A stretch of 59,327 bases of DNA from Candidatus Woesearchaeota archaeon (GTDB lineage: Archaea; Nanobdellota; Nanobdellia; Woesearchaeales; SM23-78): positions 1 to 59,327 of the forward strand of contig JAFGGS010000006.1 of assembly GCA_016930415.1 (NCBI GenBank), written 5' to 3'. Below, one piece after another: positions 43,977 to 51,667 of the stretch. Under the pieces are notes generated by a model that saw nothing but the letters and a program-made list of their open reading frames with translations, did not search any database and had not been told where the DNA came from. Each line of letters opens with the position of its first letter. Position 1 is the stretch's first letter. A program made the position numbers and the translations under genes.

Positions 43977-44762
43977 ATGATAGTACAGGAATCTTTTTTG
44001 AAGAAAATCAAAGACTTTGGCCTCAACAGCTACGAAGCCAAGATATGGACAGCCCTACTCTCAAGAGGGGTTTCAACAGCAGGAGAGCTCTCTGACATCG
44101 CAGGAGTACCAAGAAGCAGGAGCTACGACATCCTAGAAAGCCTGGAAAAGAAAGGCTTCATAGTGATGAAGATCGGAAAGCCAATCAAGTACATGGCAAT
44201 CCCTCCAGAAGAAGTCGTTGACAGGGTCAAGAAGAAAGTCCTGATCCAAGCAGAAGAGCAGAACAAGATGCTAGAGCAGCTGAAAGGAAGTGAAGTCTTA
44301 ACCGAGCTCAACCTCTTACACACGCAAGGAGTGGATATGGTCAACCCAGCAGAGCTAACTGCAGTCATCAAAGGCAGGAACCAGATCTACAACCACCTCT
44401 CAAGCATGATAAAAGGCGCGAAGAAGAGCGTCGTCCTGGTAACCACTGAAGATGGTCTCATCTCAAAACACAAGCACTTCGGATCAGTCTTCAAGAAGAT
44501 GAGCGACAAGGGAGTAAAGATAAGGATAATGGCACCCTTAACAGGCAAATCAAAAGACGTCGTCGGAGAGCTCAAGAAGCACGCAGACATCTCAAACATC
44601 AAAAGCCTCGGTGCAAGATTCTGCATAGTGGACGACAAGGAGCTGGCGTTCATGCTCATGGACGACTCAAAAGTCCACCCGACCTACGACTCCGCAGTCT
44701 GGGTCAACACACCGGTCTTTGCCGAAACCTTAAGCAAGGCAATACACAAGGCAGAGCTTTAA
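43977..44762 (+). CDS. TrmB-family transcriptional regulator (second paralogue)
   Basis: 261 residues, aligned end to end with the protein at 2236-3045. The winged-helix segment is almost identical (SRGVSTAGELSDIAGVPRSR), the C-terminal domain more divergent but with shared motifs such as HPTYD. GAGAGGTT precedes the ATG. Near identity of the recognition helix suggests that both proteins could bind the same operators while sensing different ligands. It is followed by a SpoIIM-like gene with its own promoter. Confidence 0.87.
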   Translation: MIVQESFLKKIKDFGLNSYEAKIWTALLSRGVSTAGELSDIAGVPRSRSYDILESLEKKGFIVMKIGKPIKYMAIPPEEVVDRVKKKVLIQAEEQNKMLEQLKGSEVLTELNLLHTQGVDMVNPAELTAVIKGRNQIYNHLSSMIKGAKKSVVLVTTEDGLISKHKHFGSVFKKMSDKGVKIRIMAPLTGKSKDVVGELKKHADISNIKSLGARFCIVDDKELAFMLMDDSKVHPTYDSAVWVNTPVFAETLSKAIHKAEL

Positions 44763-44862
44763 GCAAAATAACCAAAAACTAGTTTTCTCAAACTCTTTTT
44801 CACATTAATTTTCTTCATTCGTTTTCTTTATAATCACTCTCGCTCTAATCAACATCCAAAAT

Positions 44863-44872
44863 GTTTATAAAT
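44863..44872 (+). promoter_or_regulatory. TATA box of the SpoIIM-like gene
   Basis: GTTTATAAAT is centred 27 bases before the ATG at 44895, predicting a leaderless mRNA. Confidence 0.5.
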
Positions 44873-44894
44873 CTCTTATTGCAGTATCACGCGA

Positions 44895-45755
44895 ATGGTA
44901 CTGGAGTCCTTGATCACCCCTTTCAGGGCGGAGCAGAAGCCTGGCAGGCTCTTCTTCATAGGATTCCTATTCTGCAGCGTCGCCATCTTCCTAAGCCTTT
45001 GGATCTTCAAGAGCCAGGCGAGCCTGATAATGGTCTTCCTGACCACCATGGCAGCCCTGCCGCTGATATACAACACGGTCCTTATGGAAGAAGAGAAAGG
45101 GCTTGAGGGTATGGAAGAATCATGGCTCCTAAAAGAGCACGCGAAGGCTCTTAAGGCCTTCATATTCCTCTTCATAGGCGCAACGCTCGCCTTCTCATTC
45201 TGGTATGTGGTCTTATCAGCCCCGACAACCAACGTCTTGTTCGAGAGCCAGACAGACACGATAAACTCGATAAACGGCAGGCTCACAAGCTACGTGCCCC
45301 TTAACATGAGCGTGTCTTTCTTCTCAAAGATATTCTTCAACAACGTCAAAGTGCTCATATTCTGCATATTGTTCTCATTCATATACGGCGCGGGAGCGGC
45401 TTTCATACTTATGTGGAACGCTTCAGTCATAGGCGCGGCCATAGGCAATTTCATGCGGGTAGAGCTGGCTGACGTGGCGCACCTCATAGGACTCGATAAG
45501 ATATTCCATTATTTCCAGATAATCAGCTTCGGACTCTTGAGATACTCGATACACGGCATCCCGGAGATATTGGCCTACTTCGTCGGCGCAATGGCTGGAG
45601 GCATAATAAGCATTGCCATAATCAAGCACGATTTCGGGACCAAGAAGTTTGAGCAAGTCCTCATGGACTCGGCAGACCTGATAATCCTGAGTATAGGCGT
45701 GCTCTTCGTGGCGGCGATACTGGAAGTCTTTGTCACACCAGTAATCTTCGGTTAG
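44895..45755 (+). CDS. SpoIIM/DUF95-family integral membrane protein
   Basis: 286 residues with about six membrane segments. FFNNVKVLIFCILFSFIYGA, WNASVIGAAIG and HGIPEILAYFVGAMAGG are the conserved features of stage II sporulation protein M relatives. Archaea do not sporulate; the archaeal members are of unknown function, probably membrane or envelope related. It converges with the RPA-like gene, 30 bases away. Confidence 0.85.
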   Translation: MVLESLITPFRAEQKPGRLFFIGFLFCSVAIFLSLWIFKSQASLIMVFLTTMAALPLIYNTVLMEEEKGLEGMEESWLLKEHAKALKAFIFLFIGATLAFSFWYVVLSAPTTNVLFESQTDTINSINGRLTSYVPLNMSVSFFSKIFFNNVKVLIFCILFSFIYGAGAAFILMWNASVIGAAIGNFMRVELADVAHLIGLDKIFHYFQIISFGLLRYSIHGIPEILAYFVGAMAGGIISIAIIKHDFGTKKFEQVLMDSADLIILSIGVLFVAAILEVFVTPVIFG

Positions 45756-45785
45756 AAAAAGGAATTGATGCAATCTTCTGTCTTC

Positions 45786-46406
45786 TTACTCAAGCACCTT
45801 GAGCTTGCCTGGCTTGATCTCGAAGATCTCCCCCTCTTCAATCAGCTTCCTCACAAACTCTTCTGAATTAGGCGCTCCTGAGCGCTTCATGACCTCATCC
45901 ACGTCTGCGCCGCTGCCAGAGTCAAGATCCCTTATGAACTCGACGATCTTCTGATAGTGGTTGACTGGCAGTTCATTCTCTTCTTTGATGAGTACCTTGT
46001 TCTCTTTAGGCTTGACGATTACCGGGGCGTTCCGCCTGGACATCTCCAGCTGGATCTTGCGATACCCACCCCAACGAGGATCGATCTTCCTGATGATCTC
46101 TGGTGTAAGATACTTCTGGTCGCTGTAAGCCCTCGGCCTTCCCACTATCAGGACAAAGTCCCCTATCCCCACTCCGTTGAATGAGTTTTCCTCAAAGCTC
46201 CTCAAGAGCATCCTGCCGCTCCCATCATCCAGGACTGCCCCCTCATCGTCCTTAGAGACAATGACTCCGAAAAGGCTGGCTCTCGATATCCTGCCAATCC
46301 CCGTGTCAAAATAGCTCGGGTTCCACCCTTCTGTCTTGACAAAGCTTCCGTTCAGAAGATCATCTATCATGCATACTGTCGCTGTTTCGCGTTTGACTTG
46401 TGCCAT
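45786..46406 (-). CDS. RPA32-like single-stranded DNA-binding protein (OB fold plus winged helix)
   Basis: 206 residues. The OB-fold part (about 20-110) shows RISRASLFGVIVSKDDEGAV, then LDDGSGRMLLRSF and IGDFVLIVGRPR. The C-terminal 60 residues (HYQKIVEFIRDLDSGSGADV and on) form a winged helix, as in RPA32. The ATG at 46406 (MAQVKRETATV) follows GGGTGTGA; a longer reading to 46463 adds 19 unlike residues. It lies 70 bases after mcm, so it is probably cotranscribed with it and acts at the replication fork. Confidence 0.8.
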   Translation of the reverse strand: MAQVKRETATVCMIDDLLNGSFVKTEGWNPSYFDTGIGRISRASLFGVIVSKDDEGAVLDDGSGRMLLRSFEENSFNGVGIGDFVLIVGRPRAYSDQKYLTPEIIRKIDPRWGGYRKIQLEMSRRNAPVIVKPKENKVLIKEENELPVNHYQKIVEFIRDLDSGSGADVDEVMKRSGAPNSEEFVRKLIEEGEIFEIKPGKLKVLE

Positions 46407-46476
46407 CCATTCACACCCTAACCCTTTTATTCGGATCGCATCTGAAGCGCAACCCATTACCATCTTGTTTTTCTCT

Positions 46477-48495
46477 TCATTCGATCTTGGCGATTACTCC
46501 ATGCTTCGGGCTGTATATGTCGCCTGACTTCTTAAGCTTCTCAATTACTTCATTAGTCTTGTCCTTGTCAACGCCCCGAAGCTCACATTCACGCTCAACG
46601 TCCTCTAAAGGTATGACCTTTCCAAACACCCTCTCAAGCTCGTTTATGACTTCTTTCACAGTCACCACATGGTTCCTGTGGGAGGCAGTTATTCCTGTCG
46701 TCAAGGTGTCGATGTCAATCTTTCCAGTCTCAGGGTCAAGGCCTATCTGGGACAGTGAGTAGTGGAGCAGGTCAATAGCTTTTCTGGCGTCTTTCTTAGT
46801 GACTTTAGTCCTAAGTTCGCTCTTTGCGCTCGCCTCGCTCATCCTGACCATTGCCTCGAGCTGTCTTGCGCTTACTGGGATTGCCCTGATCTTTCCATCC
46901 TCCTGCCCCGCATTTCTCATGGTCACGTAGTACTCTTTGATCTCTTTCGTGGCCGCATCCGTGAGCTTAGGCTTTATCCTTCTCCTGGCGTACGAAACAT
47001 ACTTCTTGATCTTGTCAGAGTCAAAGAACGTTTCCTTCTTCTCATCGCTCTGATGCAAGTCAAGAAGGAAGTTGGCAAGAGCGCCATCCCCTTCCTTACT
47101 TGGAAGATCTCTTATAGCGAATATAAGGTCGAATCTGTTGAGAAGTGTTGGTGGAAGGTCTATTTGTTTGGCTATGAGTTCGTAAGGGTCAAATCGGCCT
47201 AGTTTTGGGTTTGCGGCGGCCAAGACAGTAGTCTCTGCCTTGAGAGTGGCCTGGATGTTGGCCTTTGCAATGGTGATGGTCTGCTGTTCAAGGCCTTCGT
47301 GCATAGCCACCTGGTCTTCTTTTGTCATCTTATCAAGCTCGTCAATGCAACAGATTCCTTTGTTGGTGAGGACCAGCGCTCCTGCTTCTAAAGCCCACCC
47401 TTTGAGGAACTCGTCCTTCACGACGCTCGCAGTGAGGCCCGCGCCGCTAGCGCCTTTTCCACTCACATACCTGCTCTTAGGAGCAACTGTGCTTACCCTT
47501 TTTAGGAGCTGGCTCTTTCCGCTTCCAGGATCCCCTATTAGGAGGATGTGCATGTCTCCCCTAGTCACATCTCCCTTCTCCCTCTTCTTAGGGACTCCTC
47601 CAAACATCTGGAGCAAGATGGCTTCTTTCACCTTTTCATGACCGTATATGCTTGGTGCAAGCGAGTCTCTTAGCTTGTCGAACACATTAGGGTCTTTTGC
47701 CAGTTCCCTAATCTCCTGTTCTTCCTCTTCGCTTATCTCAAGCTCGTAGAAATCTTCCTGGACCGCTTCGACAAAATTGGTGTCTAAGAACAGGTCGAAC
47801 TTAGTGGTCTTGATCCCATGCTGCTCTATCGGGATCTCTTTTACAACCCCATTCACCCTGACCTTGCTTCCAGGATTGGTCTTCTTATCGCTAAGAGGGC
47901 TTACTAGGTCGCTTTTGAGGAAAATCGCAAGCCTCTTTGGCTGCTCTCCCCCATCCAGGTCTTCAGGGGCTTCTTCAAGCACAATCCTCTGGGCGTCTAT
48001 AAGCTCTTTTGAGATTGTCCTGAAGCGCCCTTTCCTGCCGCAACTGCACCTACTCGGCTCCTTGAAGACAGTGTCTGTCTGCAATACTGTGATTATGTTG
48101 CCGCAGGCAGGGCATTCGAATCTTGCGCTGGTCACTTGAGGGCGCACGTCACTCTTCTGCCTGACTAGGCCATCAAACTCGACTAGCTTGTCTATGTGTG
48201 TGGCCCTGATGTGCCTGATGCTTACCCTCTGGGATTCTGGCAGGCCAAAGAACCTCACCCTGAAGCTCTTGGTGTCTCCCTCTATGTCGAAGTTGGCGAT
48301 TGCCAGTTCTGCCGCCCTGATGGTGTCTTCTGGATTCTCAAGGAGCATCTCTGCGAGCTCAGGATTGTATTTTGCTAGAAGCGAAAAGTCTATCTTAAGG
48401 AATTTTTCCCCTTTGCTTGCCTGCCTTACAAGGTCTTTGTGATAATCTGATTCTATGAACTCGTAGAACAGGTTTATTTGTTCACTCACATCCAA
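46477..48495 (-). CDS. mcm: Replicative helicase MCM
   Basis: 672 residues, no intein. The N-terminal domain contains the zinc motif CPACGN...CSCGRKG (about 125-160). AAA+ domain: Walker A GDPGSGKSQLL (about 320), Walker B CIDELDKM, sensor 1 AAANP and arginine finger LLNRFDLIF. A C-terminal winged helix (about 600-672) ends the protein. The start is TTG (or the GTG two codons later). It forms the hexameric 3'-5' helicase loaded by Orc1/Cdc6. TBP, upstream on the same strand, is 132 bases away. Confidence 0.97.
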   Translation of the reverse strand: MDVSEQINLFYEFIESDYHKDLVRQASKGEKFLKIDFSLLAKYNPELAEMLLENPEDTIRAAELAIANFDIEGDTKSFRVRFFGLPESQRVSIRHIRATHIDKLVEFDGLVRQKSDVRPQVTSARFECPACGNIITVLQTDTVFKEPSRCSCGRKGRFRTISKELIDAQRIVLEEAPEDLDGGEQPKRLAIFLKSDLVSPLSDKKTNPGSKVRVNGVVKEIPIEQHGIKTTKFDLFLDTNFVEAVQEDFYELEISEEEEQEIRELAKDPNVFDKLRDSLAPSIYGHEKVKEAILLQMFGGVPKKREKGDVTRGDMHILLIGDPGSGKSQLLKRVSTVAPKSRYVSGKGASGAGLTASVVKDEFLKGWALEAGALVLTNKGICCIDELDKMTKEDQVAMHEGLEQQTITIAKANIQATLKAETTVLAAANPKLGRFDPYELIAKQIDLPPTLLNRFDLIFAIRDLPSKEGDGALANFLLDLHQSDEKKETFFDSDKIKKYVSYARRRIKPKLTDAATKEIKEYYVTMRNAGQEDGKIRAIPVSARQLEAMVRMSEASAKSELRTKVTKKDARKAIDLLHYSLSQIGLDPETGKIDIDTLTTGITASHRNHVVTVKEVINELERVFGKVIPLEDVERECELRGVDKDKTNEVIEKLKKSGDIYSPKHGVIAKIE

Positions 48496-48627
48496 AAATG
48501 CATCCCCCCACTAGTCCCGGATGACCCGAAAACATTTTCGTAGTTATTTTCGGGATTTTCCTTGGAAATAAGAATTTGAATAAAAATTTTATTGATCTTG
48601 ACTGGCAGATAAGCATATTTTTTTCTT

Positions 48628-49305
48628 TTATTTGACTGCCTTCAGGGTCTCTACCAGCTTATCGAGCGCAGTGTGGACCTCTGCTTCAGACTTGGTTCCT
48701 GTGCAAACAACCTTCCCGTTGCTGAACAATAGGAATGTGGCCTTTGCTTCCATAAGCTTGTATACGAGTCCTGGGAACTGCTCTGGCTCATATTCTGTGT
48801 TGTCAAGTTTCATGGCTAGAACGTTAAGGTTAAGGTCCATCCCTATGTTGCCGCTGGCGACTATGTTCTGGATGTTGATCTTCGGAGTCACAGTTATCTT
48901 TATGCCTATCTTCTTGAGACTCTCTATGATCCTTTCAATGCTCTCATGCACCTTCTCCATGCTCCTCGCGCCAGTGCACACTACCTTTCCGGAGCTGAAG
49001 ATGAGGGCGCTCGTCTTAGGATCCTTTATCCTTATGACCAGCCCTGGAAACTGCTCTGGATTGTATTCTGTGTTGCTCAGGGTAGCTGCCATCTTCTCGA
49101 GCGGGATGTCATGCTCAAGGCTCGTCGAGACTACTATGTTGACTACTTTTATGTCTTTAGGTCCTGCGTCAGGGTACTTATCTACCTTGGCTTTCTGGAC
49201 TTTCGGCACCATCTTCTTTGCTGGCACCGCATTCTTAGATTTCGCTACCTTGCCCTTCTTGGGCTTTGGCGCGCTGGTTTTCTTGGTTGTTTTTTTCTTT
49301 TTCAT
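48628..49305 (-). CDS. tbp: TATA-box-binding protein with a Lys-rich N-terminal extension
   Basis: 225 residues. The TBP saddle (about 50-225) shows its two homologous halves: NTEYNPEQFPGLVIRI with FSSGKVVCTGA, and NTEYEPEQFPGLVYKL with FSNGKVVCTGT. The first 46 residues are nearly all Lys, Ala, Pro, Thr and Val, unlike typical archaeal TBPs of about 180 residues. This tail could add nonspecific DNA contacts. A TATA box (49331-49340) 30 bases upstream supports the ATG used. Confidence 0.95.
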   Translation of the reverse strand: MKKKKTTKKTSAPKPKKGKVAKSKNAVPAKKMVPKVQKAKVDKYPDAGPKDIKVVNIVVSTSLEHDIPLEKMAATLSNTEYNPEQFPGLVIRIKDPKTSALIFSSGKVVCTGARSMEKVHESIERIIESLKKIGIKITVTPKINIQNIVASGNIGMDLNLNVLAMKLDNTEYEPEQFPGLVYKLMEAKATFLLFSNGKVVCTGTKSEAEVHTALDKLVETLKAVK

Positions 49306-49423
49306 CCGACTCCCCCCAAATTTAGTCGAGAGCTTTAAAAACCCTTTATAAATGAGGAAATGCAGATTCGTTTATAAATGCTTCTGTTTAAGCTCAAAAA
49401 CGTTTTTTCCCACCCTCTTAAAC

Positions 49424-49450
49424 TAACCCCCCATCATTTCCTGTGGAAAC
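49424..49450 (-). promoter_or_regulatory. Origin-recognition-box-like element 1
   Basis: On the plus strand CCCCCC (49427-49432), then TCAT, then TTCCTGTGGAAAC. On the minus strand it reads GTTTCCACAGGAA, a short spacer and six G, like known Orc1/Cdc6 boxes. Confidence 0.65.
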
Positions 49451-49510
49451 GCCATTTTTAGCCCATTATAACGGCGGAAACGAGAGGAGTTGAACACATT
49501 TTCGAGCCAA

Positions 49511-49537
49511 ATAACCCCCCATTATTTCCTGTGGAAC
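49511..49537 (-). promoter_or_regulatory. Origin-recognition-box-like element 2
   Basis: Same orientation as element 1 and nearly identical: CCCCCC (49515-49520), then TTTCCTGTGGAAC ending at 49537. It starts 87 bases after element 1 starts. Confidence 0.65.
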
Positions 49538-49551
49538 TTCCTCTTAGCCAA

Positions 49552-49566
49552 TTCTCCACAGGAAGC
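49552..49566 (+). promoter_or_regulatory. Partial origin-box core, inverted
   Basis: TTCTCCACAGGAAGC is the inverse orientation of the box core in elements 1 and 2, without a G string after it. Confidence 0.4.
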
Positions 49567-49617
49567 TTTTGCAGGCCTAAAGCGCTCTTCCCCTTCTTTC
49601 ATGAGAGATTTAAAAAG

Positions 49618-49627
49618 ATTTATATAT
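49618..49627 (+). promoter_or_regulatory. TATA box of the coiled-coil/winged-helix gene
   Basis: TTTATATATG is centred 27 bases before the ATG at 49650 and favours that start over the ATG at 49626, which lies inside the box. Confidence 0.5.
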
Positions 49628-49649
49628 GGATAATTCCAGTTATCTCTTC

Positions 49650-50351
49650 ATGTTAGGGTGGCTCAGGAAGAGGATTGAGCAGAAAGAGCTTCATTCAAGC
49701 CTGTCATCTGCCTTCTTGAAGATAAAGGAGGACTTGACCCTCCAGAAGAACTTCATCGAGGACCTTCATAAGAATCACTCTCATTTGAAGGATAATACCT
49801 CTGTAAATCACCAGCGCATCGCTGAGTGGATAATCCATTTCGACAAGTCCATAAAGCGTCTTGAGAAGGATCTCTTGACGCTTGAGAATAAGATATATGC
49901 TGACCTGGCCACGATGGTGGTCGATTCTTCAAAGAAGCTGGAGGGTTCGCTGCACGCCCACAAGGCAGAGCTCCACACCCTCAAAGAGGTCTTGAAAGAG
50001 GAACTGAAGCGTGACCTCTTGGTTTTTGTTGAAGATTCCAAGCTCAAACGCGCTTCTGAGCCCGTTATTAACGTTGATAACGTTGATAATGTTAATAACA
50101 TAACGTCTGAGGCTAGTTTTGAGGCCCTTTCCAATCCTGAGAAGTGGCTCGTGGGGGTTTTGTTCAACACAGAGGCCCCTCTTTCATATGCTCAGATAGC
50201 TGAGCGGACGGGCAAGTCCATCAGTACTGTGAGAGTATATATGAACCAGCTTAAGATTAAGGGTTTTGTTGAGGAGTCAAGCCTTCCTAATGGCGTGAAG
50301 ATATTCAGCCTTAAACACAAGGCTAAGGTGAAGAAGCTCTATAATCTTTGA
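49650..50351 (+). CDS. Coiled-coil protein with C-terminal winged-helix domain, beside the candidate origin
   Basis: 233 residues from ATG 49650 (MLGWLRKRIEQKELHSSLSS). I prefer this to ATG 49626 because of the TATA position. The first 140 residues form long charged helices, probably a coiled coil. A linker VINVDNVDNVNNIT is encoded by four tandem 9-base repeats. The last 80 residues (EKWLVGVLFNTEAPLSYAQIAERTGKSISTVRVYMNQLKIKGFVEE) form a helix-turn-helix/winged helix. I know no named family. DNA binding is inferred from the winged helix; binding to the neighbouring repeats is a hypothesis. Confidence 0.75.
   Translation: MLGWLRKRIEQKELHSSLSSAFLKIKEDLTLQKNFIEDLHKNHSHLKDNTSVNHQRIAEWIIHFDKSIKRLEKDLLTLENKIYADLATMVVDSSKKLEGSLHAHKAELHTLKEVLKEELKRDLLVFVEDSKLKRASEPVINVDNVDNVNNITSEASFEALSNPEKWLVGVLFNTEAPLSYAQIAERTGKSISTVRVYMNQLKIKGFVEESSLPNGVKIFSLKHKAKVKKLYNL
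50064..50099 (+). repeat. Four tandem 9-base repeats inside the coding region
   Basis: GTTATTAAC, GTTGATAAC, GTTGATAAT and GTTAATAAC follow without gaps. The first and last are exact inverse complements. The same words recur at 50561-50577 downstream of the gene. Confidence 0.85.
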
Positions 50352-50480
50352 TATTAATTTTTGATATTAATCTTTGATTATTCTTCCTTTGTATTCTGTT
50401 TTTTTGTGGTTTATTCTGCTCTGGTTTTGTTCTTTTGTTGGTTGTTAGTTTGTCTTGTTTCTTCTTCTTTGTTTTTTCCT
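50352..50480 (+). terminator. T-rich tract after the winged-helix gene
   Basis: Many runs of T (for example at 50399-50405 and 50470s) and a doubled TTTGATATTAAT just after the stop. Oligo-T tracts of this kind end archaeal transcripts. Confidence 0.4.
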
Positions 50481-50484
50481 AAGC

Positions 50485-50588
50485 CATTATAATGCATTAT
50501 AATGTGCGTTATAATGGCCATTATTCTCATTATAATGCCCATTATAATGTTTATAATGCATTATTAACGTTAATAACGCATTATAATG
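50485..50588. repeat. Array of CATTATAATG palindromes with a central long palindrome
   Basis: Exact copies of the self-complementary 10-mer CATTATAATG lie at 50485-50494, 50495-50504, 50528-50537, 50540-50549 and 50579-50588. Variants are CGTTATAATG at 50507-50516 and TTTATAATG at 50550-50558. A nearly perfect 22-base palindrome is at 50558-50579 with the core ATTAACGTTAAT. The array lies in a 424-base gap with no gene. Confidence 0.9.
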
Positions 50589-50775
50589 TACATTTTCCGG
50601 TTCGGGCGAATATTTTTTGAAAATCCAGGAAAAAAGGCCTTTAAAAAACCAAATAGAAAATTCGAAAAAAATATCATTTTTGGCGAAAATATTTTCTTCT
50701 CATTTGTTGTAACCCCAACCCCTACATTAAGCAAAAAATTAAATACCAAGAAGAATACCTGATTTTAGTAAAAAA
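50589..50775 (+). promoter_or_regulatory. AT-rich spacer with promoter of the ThiI-like gene
   Basis: Mostly A-rich and featureless. AAATTAAATACC (50736-50747) is the likely TATA box, about 34 bases before the ATG at 50776. Confidence 0.4.
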
Positions 50776-51654
50776 ATGACAGACAACCCCTTGAACCTAT
50801 CCTTGAGCCTATATGTATTAAGATATGCAGAGATAGCCCTAAAAGGAAAAAATAGGATATTTTTCGAAAAAAAGCTTGTTGAGAACATAGGATTATACCT
50901 AAAAAAACAAGGAGGTTTGGCCAAAGTCAAGCGTCTCCATGGCCGAATCCTTGTGATGTGCGAAAAAACCCCTAAGTTCGAACAAGTCTTCGGAATAGTA
51001 TCCTACAGTCCTGCTCAGGAATTCTCCGCAAACTGGAAGATGATGACTCAGGAAACCCTGTCTGAGCTTAAAAAACATGAAAAAACCACCACATTCAGGG
51101 TTAGCGCGAAGAGGCTTACAAAAGACTTTTCCAAGACCTCGCCAGAGATCGAACGGGAGCTGGGAGCTCTGATAGTAGAAGCCACTGGCTGGAAGGTAGA
51201 CTTAGAGGCTCCTGAGCTAGACGTCTGCCTCGAAATCATCGGCCCAAGCTCATACCTCTTCACAAAAACCATTAAGTGCTTAGGAGGTCTACCAGTCGGG
51301 GCGGAAGGCAAGGTCTTGGTTCTGATAAGCCAAGACCCTAAGTCCCACCTCGCCGCCCTTCTTCTCGCAAAGAGGGGATGCGACATCCAGCCAGTCATGC
51401 TTGAAAGCCAGAAAACCCCTGATGTTGCTCTTCTTGAGAGCTTCCTCCCAAGACAAGTCACCATCGAGAAGCTGACTGGCCCTGATCAGATGGATATCGT
51501 CGCTGAAAAGCGCTTTTGTACTGCAATCATCGTCCCAGACACTCTCGGCACGCTTCAAGAATATGATTCTTCCTATCCGATCCTAAGACCCCTGATCGGC
51601 CTTTCAGACGAAGAAGTCCTTGTCGAATTGGAAAAGTATAAAAGGGCTCTTTAG
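50776..51654 (+). CDS. ThiI-like THUMP protein with a degenerate, shortened PP-loop domain
   Basis: 292 residues. VLRYAEIALKGKNRIFFEKK (14-33) is the N-terminal ferredoxin-like domain of ThiI, and a THUMP domain follows (about 60-168). GGLPVGAEGKVLVLIS matches the entry to the PP-loop ATPase domain. The ATP-binding SGGxDS motif reads SQDPKS (185-190), and the chain ends soon after LRPLIGLSDEEV instead of continuing about 30-100 residues. It is therefore probably not an active 4-thiouridine synthase, though it could still bind tRNA. The RNase P p30 gene follows after 13 bases. Confidence 0.78.
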   Translation: MTDNPLNLSLSLYVLRYAEIALKGKNRIFFEKKLVENIGLYLKKQGGLAKVKRLHGRILVMCEKTPKFEQVFGIVSYSPAQEFSANWKMMTQETLSELKKHEKTTTFRVSAKRLTKDFSKTSPEIERELGALIVEATGWKVDLEAPELDVCLEIIGPSSYLFTKTIKCLGGLPVGAEGKVLVLISQDPKSHLAALLLAKRGCDIQPVMLESQKTPDVALLESFLPRQVTIEKLTGPDQMDIVAEKRFCTAIIVPDTLGTLQEYDSSYPILRPLIGLSDEEVLVELEKYKRAL

Positions 51655-51667
51655 AATTCTCCTTCTC

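Larger units (their letters stand above)
49306..49649. other. Divergent intergenic region with origin-recognition-box-like elements (candidate replication origin)
   Basis: Between the divergent TBP and coiled-coil/winged-helix genes. Two elements share a six-C run, a 4-5-base spacer and TTTCCTGTGGAA (49424-49450 and 49511-49537). Read on the minus strand this is a dyad followed by a G string, the layout of archaeal origin recognition boxes. A third, inverted core without the G string is at 49552-49566. CATTATAACG at 49464-49473 lies between boxes 1 and 2. TATA boxes for both genes flank the region. Confidence 0.7.

Noticed and set aside
36633-48495. Inteins in PolD large subunit or MCM
   Set aside because: Both proteins have normal length and uninterrupted catalytic motifs.
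50485-50588. CRISPR array
   Set aside because: Repeats are 10-base palindromes without regular 30-40-base spacers, and no cas genes are present.
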